Source: Rhizobium sp. Root1334 (GTDB lineage Bacteria; Pseudomonadota; Alphaproteobacteria; Rhizobiales; Rhizobiaceae). Taken from it: 64,000 nucleotides of DNA. The stretch spans positions 322,654-386,653 of the forward strand of contig NZ_LMEY01000029.1 in the NCBI RefSeq assembly GCF_001426665.1, in the 5' to 3' direction. The notes below the pieces were generated by a model. That model was not told the DNA's origin, ran no database searches, and worked only from the letters and a program-made list of their open reading frames with translations. Of this stretch, positions 7,026 to 15,950 are shown in pieces. The position numbers and the translations under genes were made by a program. How positions within the stretch are numbered: position 1 is the stretch's first letter; every line of letters starts with the position of its first letter.

Positions 7026-8483
7026 ATGATCTTTACCGAGACATTGCTCGCTCATGTCAGGGATTCGCATCTGCTCGGGCTGGTGAATGCGCCGTTGGCG
7101 CCTGCAGCAAAGACCTTTGATGTCCATAATCCCTCGACCGGCGCCCTGCTCGCCACACTGCCGGACATGGGTATCCCAGAAACGCGCGCCGCCGTCGATA
7201 ATGCCTATGCGGCGCAATTTCCTTGGGCCGAGCGACCGGCGGGCGACCGCAGCACGATCCTGCGCCGCTGGTACGATCTCGTCATTGCCCATATCGATGA
7301 TCTCGCCGCGATCCTGACGGCCGAAATGGGCAAGCCACTCAACGAGGCCCGTTCCGAAGTCCAGCACGCCGCCGCCTATATCGAATGGTATGCGGAAGAG
7401 GCCAAGCGCATTTACGGCGAGACCATTCCGGCGCCGTCGACGGACCGCCGCATGATGGTGATCAAGCAGCCGGTCGGCGTGGTTGGTACCATCACACCGT
7501 GGAATTTCCCGGCCTCGATGGTGGCGCGCAAAATTGCGCCGGCGCTGGCGGTTGGCTGCACAATTATCCTCAAGCCCGCCGAACAGACGCCGCTGGTAGC
7601 TCTGGCCATGCACGCGCTCGCCCTCCGGGCGGGCTTCCCTAAGGGTGTCTTCAACCTCGTGCTCGCCGCGGAAGGCGACGCGATCGGCCGCGAACTCTGC
7701 ACCAATTCGAGAGTGCGCAAGATCAGCTTCACCGGTTCCACCGAAGTCGGCCGTATCCTGATGCGCCAATGTTCCGACCAGATCAAGAAAGTCAGCCTTG
7801 AGCTTGGCGGCAGCGCGCCCTTCATCGTCTTTGATGACGCCGATATCGACGCTGCCGTCGATGGCGCCATCCAGGCGAAATTCCGCAATGCCGGCCAGAC
7901 CTGCACCTCGGCCAACCGCATCTATGTGCAGAGCAAAGTTCATGATGAATTCGCCCGCAAGCTGGCAGTTGAAGTGGCAAAGCTCAAGGTCGGGGACGGC
8001 TTTTCCAAGGGCGTCACCATCGGCCCGCTGATAGATAGCAGGGCAATCGAAAAGGTCGAAACGCATGTCAACGATGCGATCGGCAAGGGCGCGAAGCTCC
8101 TTTGCGGCGGCAAGCGTGTTTCCGGCTCCTTCTTTGAGCCGACGGTGCTTTCCAGTGTCGAAAAGGGCATGCTGGTCGCCTGCGACGAAACCTTCGGCCC
8201 TGTCGCCCCGATCATCCGCTTCGAGACGACGGAAGACGTCATCCTGCAGGCCAACGACACGATCTACGGGTTAGCCGCCTACTTCTATGCAACGGAACTC
8301 AAAAAGGTCTGGCGGGTGGCCGAAGCGCTGGAATACGGCATGATCGGTATCAATACCGGCCGCATGTCGTCTGAGGCTGCCCCCTTCGGCGGCCTCAAGC
8401 AATCCGGCATCGGCCGCGAAGGCTCCCGCCACGGCGCCGAGGATTATCTGGAGATGAAATATCTCTGCATGGGGAATATTTGA
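7026..8483 (+). CDS. gabD: Succinate-semialdehyde dehydrogenase (NAD(P)+)
   Basis: This 485-residue aldehyde dehydrogenase of the GabD family oxidises the succinate semialdehyde made by GabT to succinate. The start ATG at 7026 follows AGAAAGGATCTCCG; further upstream in-frame residues are not protein-like. Visible motifs are TPWNFPASMVARKIAPALA, FTGSTEVGRILM, LELGGSAPFIV with the general base Glu259, and NAGQTCTSANRI with the nucleophile Cys293. ETFGPVAPI and GMIGINTG lie near the C-terminus. Length matches the family. It is the second gene after gabT and converges on the CoA-transferase gene with a 13-bp gap. Confidence 0.93.
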   Translation: MIFTETLLAHVRDSHLLGLVNAPLAPAAKTFDVHNPSTGALLATLPDMGIPETRAAVDNAYAAQFPWAERPAGDRSTILRRWYDLVIAHIDDLAAILTAEMGKPLNEARSEVQHAAAYIEWYAEEAKRIYGETIPAPSTDRRMMVIKQPVGVVGTITPWNFPASMVARKIAPALAVGCTIILKPAEQTPLVALAMHALALRAGFPKGVFNLVLAAEGDAIGRELCTNSRVRKISFTGSTEVGRILMRQCSDQIKKVSLELGGSAPFIVFDDADIDAAVDGAIQAKFRNAGQTCTSANRIYVQSKVHDEFARKLAVEVAKLKVGDGFSKGVTIGPLIDSRAIEKVETHVNDAIGKGAKLLCGGKRVSGSFFEPTVLSSVEKGMLVACDETFGPVAPIIRFETTEDVILQANDTIYGLAAYFYATELKKVWRVAEALEYGMIGINTGRMSSEAAPFGGLKQSGIGREGSRHGAEDYLEMKYLCMGNI

Positions 8484-8496
8484 ACTGGCCGTGTCT

Positions 8497-9669
8497 TCAC
8501 GGCTTCATCCCGATCTCGGCCAGCACCTCATGCGTATGTTCGCCAAGTCTTGGCGCGCCACGCTCCAGGGCCAGTCCGGCACCAGAAAACTGGATGGGCG
8601 TGCGCACCCCCGGCGCCGTTCCGGACGCCGATCCCGTGTGCGGCGGATCGACCCGCATGCCACGGTGGAGAATCTGCGGGTCTGAAAACACATCCGCGAC
8701 CGTATTGATCGGCCCGCCGGGAACACCGGCCGCCTCGAGCATAGTCAGCAGCGTATCGCGATTGAAGGTCACCGTTCGCGCCGCCAGTTCCGGCGTCAGC
8801 GTATCGCGATGCTTTACCCGGCTGGCGTTGGTCAGGTAGCGCGGGTCGGTCGCCAGAGTATCGAGACCGAGCAGCGTGCAGAACTTGACGAATTGCCGGT
8901 CATTGCCGACGGCAACGATCAGGTGACCATCGGAAACCGGAAACACCTGATAGGGCGCAATATTCGGATGTGCGTTGCCGAGGCGGCGCGGTGATTGGCC
9001 GGAAACCAGGAAATTCAGCGCCTGGTTGGCAAGCACCCCGGTCATGCTGTCGAACAATGCCATATCGACCTGCTGGCCAACGCCGGTCCGTTCACGCATA
9101 TGCAGCGCCGCCTGGATGGCGATAACGCCGTAAAGACCGGTAAAGATATCCGCGAAGGCGACGCCGATCTTCTGTGGCTCACCCTCCGGGTCCCCCGTCA
9201 GGTCCATGATGCCGCTCATGCCTTGAATGATGTAATCATAACCGGCGCGGTGGGCATAGGGGCCGTCCTGACCGAAGCCGGTGACGGAGCAATAGATCAG
9301 CCGCGGATTGACCTTTTTCAGGCTTTCGTAATCCAGCCCGTACTTGGCCAACCCACCAACCTTGAAATTTTCTAAAAGCACATCCGACTGTGCCGCCAAC
9401 CGCCGAACAGCCTCCTGCCCTTCCTTGGTGGTGAAGTCGAGGATGACCGAGCGCTTGCCCCGATTGCAGGCGTGGAAATAGGCGGCATCCAGATGGCCGC
9501 CGGTGTCGCTCTCGATGAACGGAGGACCCCAGGTGCGGGTGTCATCCCCCGCTGGGCTTTCCACCTTGATGACATCGGCACCGAGATCGGCAAGCGTCTG
9601 GCCGATCCAGGGTCCCGCCAGGATGCGGGCGAGTTCGAGAACCTTCAGGCCCTTCAGCGGCGTTTCCAT
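8497..9669 (-). CDS. CaiB/BaiF family CoA-transferase, probably succinyl-CoA:glutarate CoA-transferase
   Basis: This 390-residue class-III CoA-transferase has the knotted-dimer family motifs: LARILAGPWIGQTLADLGADVIKVE near the N-terminus and RGKRSVILDF. The segment GVAFADIFTGL carries the likely nucleophilic Asp174. Its stop-start distance to gcdH is 8 bp in the same direction. The pairing of a class-III transferase with glutaryl-CoA dehydrogenase is the arrangement expected for activating glutarate with succinyl-CoA (SUGCT activity), giving the substrate of the next enzyme. The specific acyl donor is inferred from context only. Confidence 0.85.
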   Translation of the reverse strand: METPLKGLKVLELARILAGPWIGQTLADLGADVIKVESPAGDDTRTWGPPFIESDTGGHLDAAYFHACNRGKRSVILDFTTKEGQEAVRRLAAQSDVLLENFKVGGLAKYGLDYESLKKVNPRLIYCSVTGFGQDGPYAHRAGYDYIIQGMSGIMDLTGDPEGEPQKIGVAFADIFTGLYGVIAIQAALHMRERTGVGQQVDMALFDSMTGVLANQALNFLVSGQSPRRLGNAHPNIAPYQVFPVSDGHLIVAVGNDRQFVKFCTLLGLDTLATDPRYLTNASRVKHRDTLTPELAARTVTFNRDTLLTMLEAAGVPGGPINTVADVFSDPQILHRGMRVDPPHTGSASGTAPGVRTPIQFSGAGLALERGAPRLGEHTHEVLAEIGMKP

Positions 9670-9677
9670 GCCGGCGC

Positions 9678-10865
9678 TCAGAAGAAGGCCTGCAGCCCGG
9701 TCTGGGCACGGCCGAGGATCAGGGCGTGAACGTCATGGGTGCCCTCGTAGGTGTTCACCGTTTCGAGGTTCACCATATGACGCATCACCTGATAATCCTC
9801 TGAGATACCGTTGCCGCCATGCATGTCGCGGGCGGCGCGGGCGATATCCAGCGCCTTGCCGCAATTGTTGCGCTTGACGATCGAGATCATTTCCGGCGCC
9901 ATCCGGCCCGCATCCATCAGCTGGCCGACGCGCAACGACGCCTGCAGGCCAAGGGTAATTTCCGTCTGCATGTCGGCAAGCTTCTTCTGGAACAACTGCG
10001 TCTGCGCCAGCGGCTTGCCGAACTGCTTGCGATCGAGACCATATTGACGGGCCGCATGCCAGCAGAATTCCGCCGAGCCCAGAACGCCCCAGGAAATGCC
10101 ATAGCGGGCGCGGTTGAGGCAGCCGAACGGACCCTTCAGGCCTTCGACATTTGGCAGCAACGCGTCTTCGCCGACTTCAACATTGTCCAGCACGATTTCA
10201 CCAGTGATCGATGCCCGCAGCGACAGCTTGCCACCGATCTTCGGAGCCGACAGACCCTTCATGCCCTTTTCCAGCACGAAGCCGCGAATGGCATTGCCAT
10301 GCGCCTCGGACTTTGCCCAGACGACGAAGACATCGGCAATCGGTGCGTTCGAGATCCACATTTTCGAACCGCTCAGCCGGTAACCGCCATCGGTCTTTAC
10401 CGCCCGGGTCTTCATGCCGCCGGGGTCGGAACCCGCATCCGGCTCAGTCAAGCCGAAGCAGCCGATGAATTCGCCGCTGATCAGCTTCGGCAGGTATTTC
10501 TGGCGTTGTTCTTCCGAGCCATAGGCATGGATCGGGTAAATGACGAGGGAGGATTGGACGCTCATCATCGAGCGGTAGCCGCTATCGACCCGCTCGACCT
10601 CGCGGGCAACCAGACCGTAAGCCACATAGGATGCGCCAACGCCACCATAAGTATCCGGCACGGTGACACCGAGTAGGCCAAGTTCACCCATTTCGCGGAA
10701 GATCGATGGATCGGTCGTCTCGTTGCGGTAGGCATCGATGACACGTGGCTGCAGCCTGTCCTGCGCGTAGGCGCGGGCCGTATCGCGGATCATCCGCTCA
10801 TCTTCAGAAAGCTGATCCTCCAGCAGAAATGCGTCGTCCCACTGGAATTCCTGTCTTGCAGCCAT
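9678..10865 (-). CDS. gcdH: Glutaryl-CoA dehydrogenase
   Basis: This 395-residue FAD-dependent acyl-CoA dehydrogenase oxidises and decarboxylates glutaryl-CoA to crotonyl-CoA in lysine, tryptophan and glutarate breakdown. The motifs [38 protein letters not shown] and [17 protein letters not shown] are typical of GcdH. The catalytic base is in [10 protein letters not shown] (Glu374), near the C-terminus as in other GcdH proteins. It is the first gene of a two-gene leftward operon with the CoA-transferase and is divergent from the M24 peptidase gene. The intergenic space (about 140 bp) should hold both promoters. Confidence 0.93.
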   Translation of the reverse strand: MAARQEFQWDDAFLLEDQLSEDERMIRDTARAYAQDRLQPRVIDAYRNETTDPSIFREMGELGLLGVTVPDTYGGVGASYVAYGLVAREVERVDSGYRSMMSVQSSLVIYPIHAYGSEEQRQKYLPKLISGEFIGCFGLTEPDAGSDPGGMKTRAVKTDGGYRLSGSKMWISNAPIADVFVVWAKSEAHGNAIRGFVLEKGMKGLSAPKIGGKLSLRASITGEIVLDNVEVGEDALLPNVEGLKGPFGCLNRARYGISWGVLGSAEFCWHAARQYGLDRKQFGKPLAQTQLFQKKLADMQTEITLGLQASLRVGQLMDAGRMAPEMISIVKRNNCGKALDIARAARDMHGGNGISEDYQVMRHMVNLETVNTYEGTHDVHALILGRAQTGLQAFF

Positions 10866-11004
10866 GTCTTCCTCCCGTCACTTTCCTTCTTGTATCCGTT
10901 ATGGCAAGCCGGGCAGGGCGACACAAACGAAAATGCGGCACTGCCTCATGCGCTGCGGGAATGGCGGCGTGCAGGACGTTGAAACGACAGGACAAGGAAA
11001 CGGC

Positions 11005-12246
11005 ATGGCACACCTCGACAGGACACGCGCATCGCAACTGATGGAAGCCGCCGGGCTTGACGCGCTACTGCTGCTTTCGCCGGAAAGTTTCACCTACGCC
11101 ACCGGTGCACCTGCAGGCGTTGCCACCATGTGGCGGCGCGCCGGCGCCGTGGCGGCCATTGTTCCCGCCGACCCGGCGGTTCAGGAAGCCGCTGTCGTCA
11201 CCGACCTGTTCGAGGCTGCGTTTCGCGCCTCCAGCGCGCTCACCGATATCCGTATCAATCCGATCTGGGTGGAGACCGGTGATATCAGAGGCATGGAAGC
11301 CCAGCCGCCAGAGGAATTGATAAAAGCGGCCTGGGCAAGACAGGGGCGTGCACCCGGCTTCGAGCGTCCGGAAACCTTCGATGCCAGCCATGGCTTCCAG
11401 CTCGCCGCGGCGCTTCTCGCAGAAAGGGGTCTGCACGAAGGCCGTATCGGCATTGAATTCGATGGCCTTTCCGTCTCCGATTTCCGGCTGCTGTCTGTCG
11501 CTTTGCCCGATGCCGAATTGCTCGATGCCTCAGACCTTGTCCGGCGATTGAAGATGATCAAATCGCCGAGCGAAATCGGCCATCTGCGTACCGCCGTCGA
11601 ACTGGCCGAGGCCGGAATCGTCGCTCTGCGCGAAACCATCGACATCGGCATCAGCCGCGATGCGCTGGCCGCCGCCTGGGAGAAGGGCGCGCGGGCTGAA
11701 GCCGGACGGCGCAACGTCCAGAACCTGACGGGCCTTTGGGAATATGTCTCCGTTGGCCAGAATCCGTGGACCAAGGGCGGCGTGGTGGAGCGCGGCGATC
11801 TGATCAAGGTCGATGTCGGCTGTTTGATTGCCGGCTATACATCCGACACCGGCCGCACCGTCGTCTGCGGCACGCCATCCGCTCTGCAGTCCCGCTTGTT
11901 CGATGCCCTACAAACCGCCTATGGCGCCGGCCTGCCGTTGCTGAAACCCGGCATCGCCATGAGCGACGTGCACCGGGCAACAACCGACGCGATGGCGAAG
12001 GCTGGTTTTCCCGGCTATACGCGGGGCCATTTCGGCCATGGCCTGGGCGCCGGTCTCGGCAGCGAGGAATGGCCGTTCCTCTCGCGGCAATCGGATGTCA
12101 TCCTCGAGCCGGGCATGGTGCTCGCCTTTGAAACGCCGTGGTATGTCGATGGCGTGGGCGGCATGATCATCGAAAACCAGCTGCTGATTACACCGGATGG
12201 CCACGAGATCATGAACCGGCTACCGTCCGGTCTCGTCTCCCTCTGA
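11005..12246 (+). CDS. M24 family metallopeptidase (Xaa-Pro aminopeptidase/prolidase-like)
   Basis: This 413-residue cytoplasmic protein has an N-terminal creatinase-like domain (about 1-170) and a C-terminal pita-bread domain. The start ATG at 11005 follows ACAAGGAAACGGC. The five metal ligands can be traced: the two Asp in KVDVGCLIAGYTSDTGRT, the His in RGHFGHGLG, Glu in LAFETPWY and Glu in IIENQLLIT. Such proteins cleave X-Pro dipeptides or act on amidino/creatine-like substrates. Its position between gcdH and a LysR gene does not decide the substrate. Confidence 0.85.
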   Translation: MAHLDRTRASQLMEAAGLDALLLLSPESFTYATGAPAGVATMWRRAGAVAAIVPADPAVQEAAVVTDLFEAAFRASSALTDIRINPIWVETGDIRGMEAQPPEELIKAAWARQGRAPGFERPETFDASHGFQLAAALLAERGLHEGRIGIEFDGLSVSDFRLLSVALPDAELLDASDLVRRLKMIKSPSEIGHLRTAVELAEAGIVALRETIDIGISRDALAAAWEKGARAEAGRRNVQNLTGLWEYVSVGQNPWTKGGVVERGDLIKVDVGCLIAGYTSDTGRTVVCGTPSALQSRLFDALQTAYGAGLPLLKPGIAMSDVHRATTDAMAKAGFPGYTRGHFGHGLGAGLGSEEWPFLSRQSDVILEPGMVLAFETPWYVDGVGGMIIENQLLITPDGHEIMNRLPSGLVSL

Positions 12247-12258
12247 TCGCGGGTTGCC

Positions 12259-13215
12259 ATGCCTGACAATCGCCTCGAACGCTTCGCTCATAATCTCGAC
12301 TGGAACCTTTTGCGCACCTTCGTCGTCGTGGTCGAGGAAGGCAGCATCACGGCAGCCGCCAACCGGCTGCTGTTGCAGCAACCGGCCGTCAGCATGGCTC
12401 TGAAGCGGCTGGAACAGACGGTCGGCCAAAAGCTCATCGACCGCCGCCCGGGCCGCTTCGATCTGACGGAGGCCGGCGAAAAGCTGCACCGCCAATGCCG
12501 CGATATCTTCGCAGCGGTCGTGCGCCTGCCGAACGCGCTGGAAACCGCAGGCGACGACGTGACCGGCCATGTCAGCATTCATTCGGTCAGCCATGCGCAC
12601 AATCCGGCCTGGGATCGCAAGCTTGAGAGCTTCTTTCATCTCTATCCGAAGGTGACACTCAGCATCACGGTCGAAACAACCGTCAGCGTCATCAGCGCCG
12701 TCGAGCGCAACATTGCTACCATCGGCCTGTGCGATGGTAATATTCCTGAAGCGCTGGATAAGGCCTTCCATATCCGCGAACAGTACGGGCTGTATTGCGG
12801 CCGCGGCCACCGTCTGTTCGGCGCAAAGACCGCAGCCTTGAACGACTTGCGCGGCGATCCCTACATCGCGTTCATCGCCGATGTTCTCGGCGGCCAGCAT
12901 ATGAATGCCATTACCGCCGTGCGCGCCATGGGCTCCTTCGGCCAGCAGGTGCGAGCCGTCTCCTGCAATGTCGAGGAAGTGCTGCGCCTGATCGCGGCCA
13001 ATATCGGCATCGGCATGGTGCCGGACCACCTGGCGGCGCCGGGTCTTGCCGCGGGCGAGCTCTGGCAATTGCCGCCCTACGATCTGTTGCCGACCACGGA
13101 TGTCTTCCGCATTACCAATCCCAACGCGATCCTCAATCCGGCCGAAGCCGCCTTCCTGCGCCATGTTACAGACACCGAACCGCTGGACCATAGCGCAAGG
13201 CATCAATCTGCCTGA
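12259..13215 (+). CDS. LysR-family transcriptional regulator
   Basis: This 318-residue regulator has a classical N-terminal winged helix. NLLRTFVVVVEEGSITAAANRL followed by QPAVSMALKRLEQTVGQKLI (about residues 15-70) is the LysR helix-turn-helix and linker. The remainder is a two-lobed effector domain. The gene lies 12 bp after the M24 peptidase gene in the same direction and is probably cotranscribed with it. Likely targets are the peptidase operon itself, the divergent gcdH operon, or the D-amino acid dehydrogenase-like gene downstream. The inducer is unknown. Confidence 0.88.
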   Translation: MPDNRLERFAHNLDWNLLRTFVVVVEEGSITAAANRLLLQQPAVSMALKRLEQTVGQKLIDRRPGRFDLTEAGEKLHRQCRDIFAAVVRLPNALETAGDDVTGHVSIHSVSHAHNPAWDRKLESFFHLYPKVTLSITVETTVSVISAVERNIATIGLCDGNIPEALDKAFHIREQYGLYCGRGHRLFGAKTAALNDLRGDPYIAFIADVLGGQHMNAITAVRAMGSFGQQVRAVSCNVEEVLRLIAANIGIGMVPDHLAAPGLAAGELWQLPPYDLLPTTDVFRITNPNAILNPAEAAFLRHVTDTEPLDHSARHQSA

Positions 13216-13312
13216 TAGTGAGCTTCTTCACTATAAATTTGAACATTGAAGGGGGTGCCTCTAGGGTCCGTCTGCGCGATGGAGATCGCGAGAGAGCAGG
13301 GGACGAACTGAC

Positions 13313-14440
13313 ATGCAGACATTCGACGTGGCCATCATCGGCGGCGGCATCGCCGGGCTGTCGCTCGCCTATTTTCTCAGCCCCCATCGCTCTGTCGTCG
13401 TGCTCGAACGGGAAACGGCGCTCGGCTACCACAGCACCGGCCGCTCTGCCGCCGAATTCGTGCTGCGGTACAATGCGCCGGAGGTCTGCCAACTGGCAGC
13501 GATCGCCAAGGATTTCTTCGATAGCCCGCCGGATGGATTTTCGGACATCCCGCTGTTGAAGCAGCGTGGCGGCGTGATGATCGCCACGGCCGAAAAAGCC
13601 AAACGTCTGGGGGAGGTTTTCCGCGCAGAAATCGGCTTTACGCCCGAGCTGGAAATGCTGGACGAACAGGACCTGTTGACGCGCCTGCCGGTCCTGAAAC
13701 CCGGCTATGCCGCCGCGGCATTCTACGATCCCAACTTCTGGGATATCGAGGTGGAAAGCCTACTGCAGGGCTATGTCAAAGGCGCGCGCCGCAACGGCAC
13801 GGAGATCCGCGAGCGCCACGCGGTTCTGTCCGCCAGCCATGATGGCCAGGCTTGGACCATCGAAACGTCATCAGGCGCTGTCCGTGCCAAAACCGTGGTC
13901 AATGCGACCGGTGGTTGGGCTGATGCGATGGCGGAAATCTTTAGCGTCGAACCACTCGGCATCATCCCGCATCGCCGCACGGCCATCACGGTCGATCTTC
14001 CGGAGGGGATCGATATCTCCGACATGCCGGAGATCAATGAAGTCGACGAAGACTTCTACATGAAGCCCGATGCCGGCCGGCTCTTCGCCAGCCCGGCCGA
14101 CGCCACCCCATGCGAACCCGGCGACGTGCAACCGGAGGAACTCGATGTCGCCTGGGCCGCCCATTATGTCGAAGAAGCGACCACAATCCCAATCCGCCGC
14201 GTCGCCAAGAGCTGGGCCGGTATGCGCAGTTTTTCGCCCGACAAGCTGCCGGTGATCGGCTTTGCGCGAGATCATCGGGATCTCTTCTGGCTCGCAGGTC
14301 AAGGCGGTTACGGTATCCTGACTTCACCGGCCCTTGGCGCTTTGGCTGCCAGTCTTTTGACAGGTCAACCTCGGCCGGAAGGCTTTAGCGTAAAGGCACT
14401 TGATCCCTCAACGTTCAACCCACTCCGATTGACGGCTTGA
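13313..14440 (+). CDS. FAD-dependent D-amino acid dehydrogenase-like oxidoreductase (DauA-like)
   Basis: This 375-residue DAO-fold flavoenzyme has the N-terminal dinucleotide motif VAIIGGGIAGLSLAYFLS, then VVLERETALGYHSTGRSAAE. The C-terminal signature is WAGMRSFSPDKLPVIGFA. From memory, it aligns without gaps over the first 90 residues with Pseudomonas D-arginine dehydrogenase DauA (same YHSTGRSAA and Tyr53). Two DauA substrate-site residues appear changed: His48 is Glu48 here and Glu87 is Gly87. A cationic D-amino acid is therefore a less likely substrate. The start follows GGGGACGAACTGAC. It is probably a D-amino acid or 2-hydroxyacid-type dehydrogenase. Confidence 0.8.
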   Translation: MQTFDVAIIGGGIAGLSLAYFLSPHRSVVVLERETALGYHSTGRSAAEFVLRYNAPEVCQLAAIAKDFFDSPPDGFSDIPLLKQRGGVMIATAEKAKRLGEVFRAEIGFTPELEMLDEQDLLTRLPVLKPGYAAAAFYDPNFWDIEVESLLQGYVKGARRNGTEIRERHAVLSASHDGQAWTIETSSGAVRAKTVVNATGGWADAMAEIFSVEPLGIIPHRRTAITVDLPEGIDISDMPEINEVDEDFYMKPDAGRLFASPADATPCEPGDVQPEELDVAWAAHYVEEATTIPIRRVAKSWAGMRSFSPDKLPVIGFARDHRDLFWLAGQGGYGILTSPALGALAASLLTGQPRPEGFSVKALDPSTFNPLRLTA

Positions 14441-15950
14441 TATCACCCGTTGCGGGTACCCTCCACTCCACCGCGGGATGAGACATCGCCTGCCTCCCGA
14501 AGGAGGCCGCACGAGCAATGTCCGAGCGAAACCGCGCCATTTCTTCCAGCCTGCGTCCCTCATCCGGGATGCGCAGGAGATAGGCCGGATGCACGGTGAC
14601 AAGCAGCAACTGCCCGTGGCTAAGCTGCAGCATCTCGCCGCGCAAATCGGCCAGACGCTGCCGGCTATCGGTCAGCGCCATCAGTGCCGTTGACCCCATT
14701 GCCACCACCAGCTTCGGCTTGATCAGTGCCAGTTCCCGCGTCAGCCACCATTTGCAGTGCTGCACTTCCCCGACATTCGGCTTCTGATGGATGCGGCGCT
14801 TGCCGCGCGGCTCATATTTGAAATGCTTGACGGCATTGGTGACATAGGTCTCCTTGCGATCCAACCCTGCTTCCTGAGCAGCTGTATTGAACACCGCGCC
14901 CGCTGGGCCGACGAAGGGCCGCCCGGCCAGATCCTCCTGATCGCCCGGCTGTTCGCCAACGATCATGATCCTGGCATCCTGCGGTCCTTCGCCAAAAACC
15001 GTCTGCGTCGCACTGCAATGCAGGGGACAGCGCGTGCAATGGCGTGCCTCCTCGCGAAGCTCCTCAAGCGTCCCTGCCGACGCCTGCACGATGTCCGGCT
15101 CGGCTCGGGCGAGGGCCTGCAGCCGTTGGTGAAACAGCGGGGCTTCGCTCGCTGCCCGTTCGGCCATGGCAACGACGCTCGCCTCGGCTCCGGCAATCAA
15201 GCCCGGGATGAGTTCCGCCTCCGGCAGGTTCTTCCAGTATTTCTTCGGCATCTCCGTCATCATCATCTTCACCTTCAGACGGGCCGGGTTGAAGATGTTG
15301 GAAAAATAGGTTTGCCATAGCCTATCGGTGCTATCCACCAGCATCGGATTTGCCGCGGGTTCCGTTGAAATCGTCAAGGCGTCGCCATCCCAGGCCGCCG
15401 TCCCTTTCGGCGTGGCGATGATCCAGTCCATGTCGGTAAAACGGCGCTGGAAGAACGGCGCGGCGCGCGCAACGATATGATGATCGGGCTCGAACCAGGC
15501 CAGAAAACGCCGGCGCGCATATCCCTGCTCGGCATCGATCTCCTTGAAGCGGACGAAGGCCGTCATCTTGTGGCAATCGCGCCGCACGGATTTTTCCATC
15601 GCATGCAGCTGGGCCACGTCGGCATCGGAGAGCACCTGCAGAAGCGTGCGCTCACGCTGCAGCCGAAAAAGAATCCGGTAGAGAAGCTGGAAACGCAGGG
15701 GATCGCTGTGGCAGATCACAGCTTGTGCCAATGACAAAAACGCCTTTGGGACAGTCACGGCCGGCACGGACGCTGCAGCGGTATTAGGCGCCTGCGGTGC
15801 TTCGGCAGCAGGTCCGAACAGATCGTCCACCGCACCGTTCCTGCAACGCCAGTCAATCATTCGCGGCTCTGTGCGGGCAAGCAGCAGAGTTCGGGCAGCC
15901 TCCCGCCACTCCGTCAAATCTCCCCGGCCCTCCAACGTAACCGTTACCAT
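14415..15950 (-). CDS. DUF4130-UdgX fusion, uracil-DNA-binding glycosylase-family protein
   Basis: This 511-residue two-part protein resembles the DNA-metabolism families I know as TIGR03915 (DUF4130) and TIGR03914 (UDG-like). Residues 1-245 are the DUF4130 part. Residues from about 300 are a family-4-like uracil-DNA glycosylase with Fe-S cysteines (CTRCPLHC and a later QHC). Motif A is GEQPGDQEDLAGRPF, and HPAYLL is near the end. The loop KRRIHQ (about 384-389) is the UdgX signature; its histidine forms a covalent bond to the uracil site in the Mycobacterium smegmatis enzyme. The gene overlaps the upstream radical SAM gene (TGATG). A GTG at 15953 is an alternative start. Confidence 0.88.
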   Translation of the reverse strand: MVTVTLEGRGDLTEWREAARTLLLARTEPRMIDWRCRNGAVDDLFGPAAEAPQAPNTAAASVPAVTVPKAFLSLAQAVICHSDPLRFQLLYRILFRLQRERTLLQVLSDADVAQLHAMEKSVRRDCHKMTAFVRFKEIDAEQGYARRRFLAWFEPDHHIVARAAPFFQRRFTDMDWIIATPKGTAAWDGDALTISTEPAANPMLVDSTDRLWQTYFSNIFNPARLKVKMMMTEMPKKYWKNLPEAELIPGLIAGAEASVVAMAERAASEAPLFHQRLQALARAEPDIVQASAGTLEELREEARHCTRCPLHCSATQTVFGEGPQDARIMIVGEQPGDQEDLAGRPFVGPAGAVFNTAAQEAGLDRKETYVTNAVKHFKYEPRGKRRIHQKPNVGEVQHCKWWLTRELALIKPKLVVAMGSTALMALTDSRQRLADLRGEMLQLSHGQLLLVTVHPAYLLRIPDEGRRLEEMARFRSDIARAASFGRQAMSHPAVEWRVPATGDIKPSIGVG

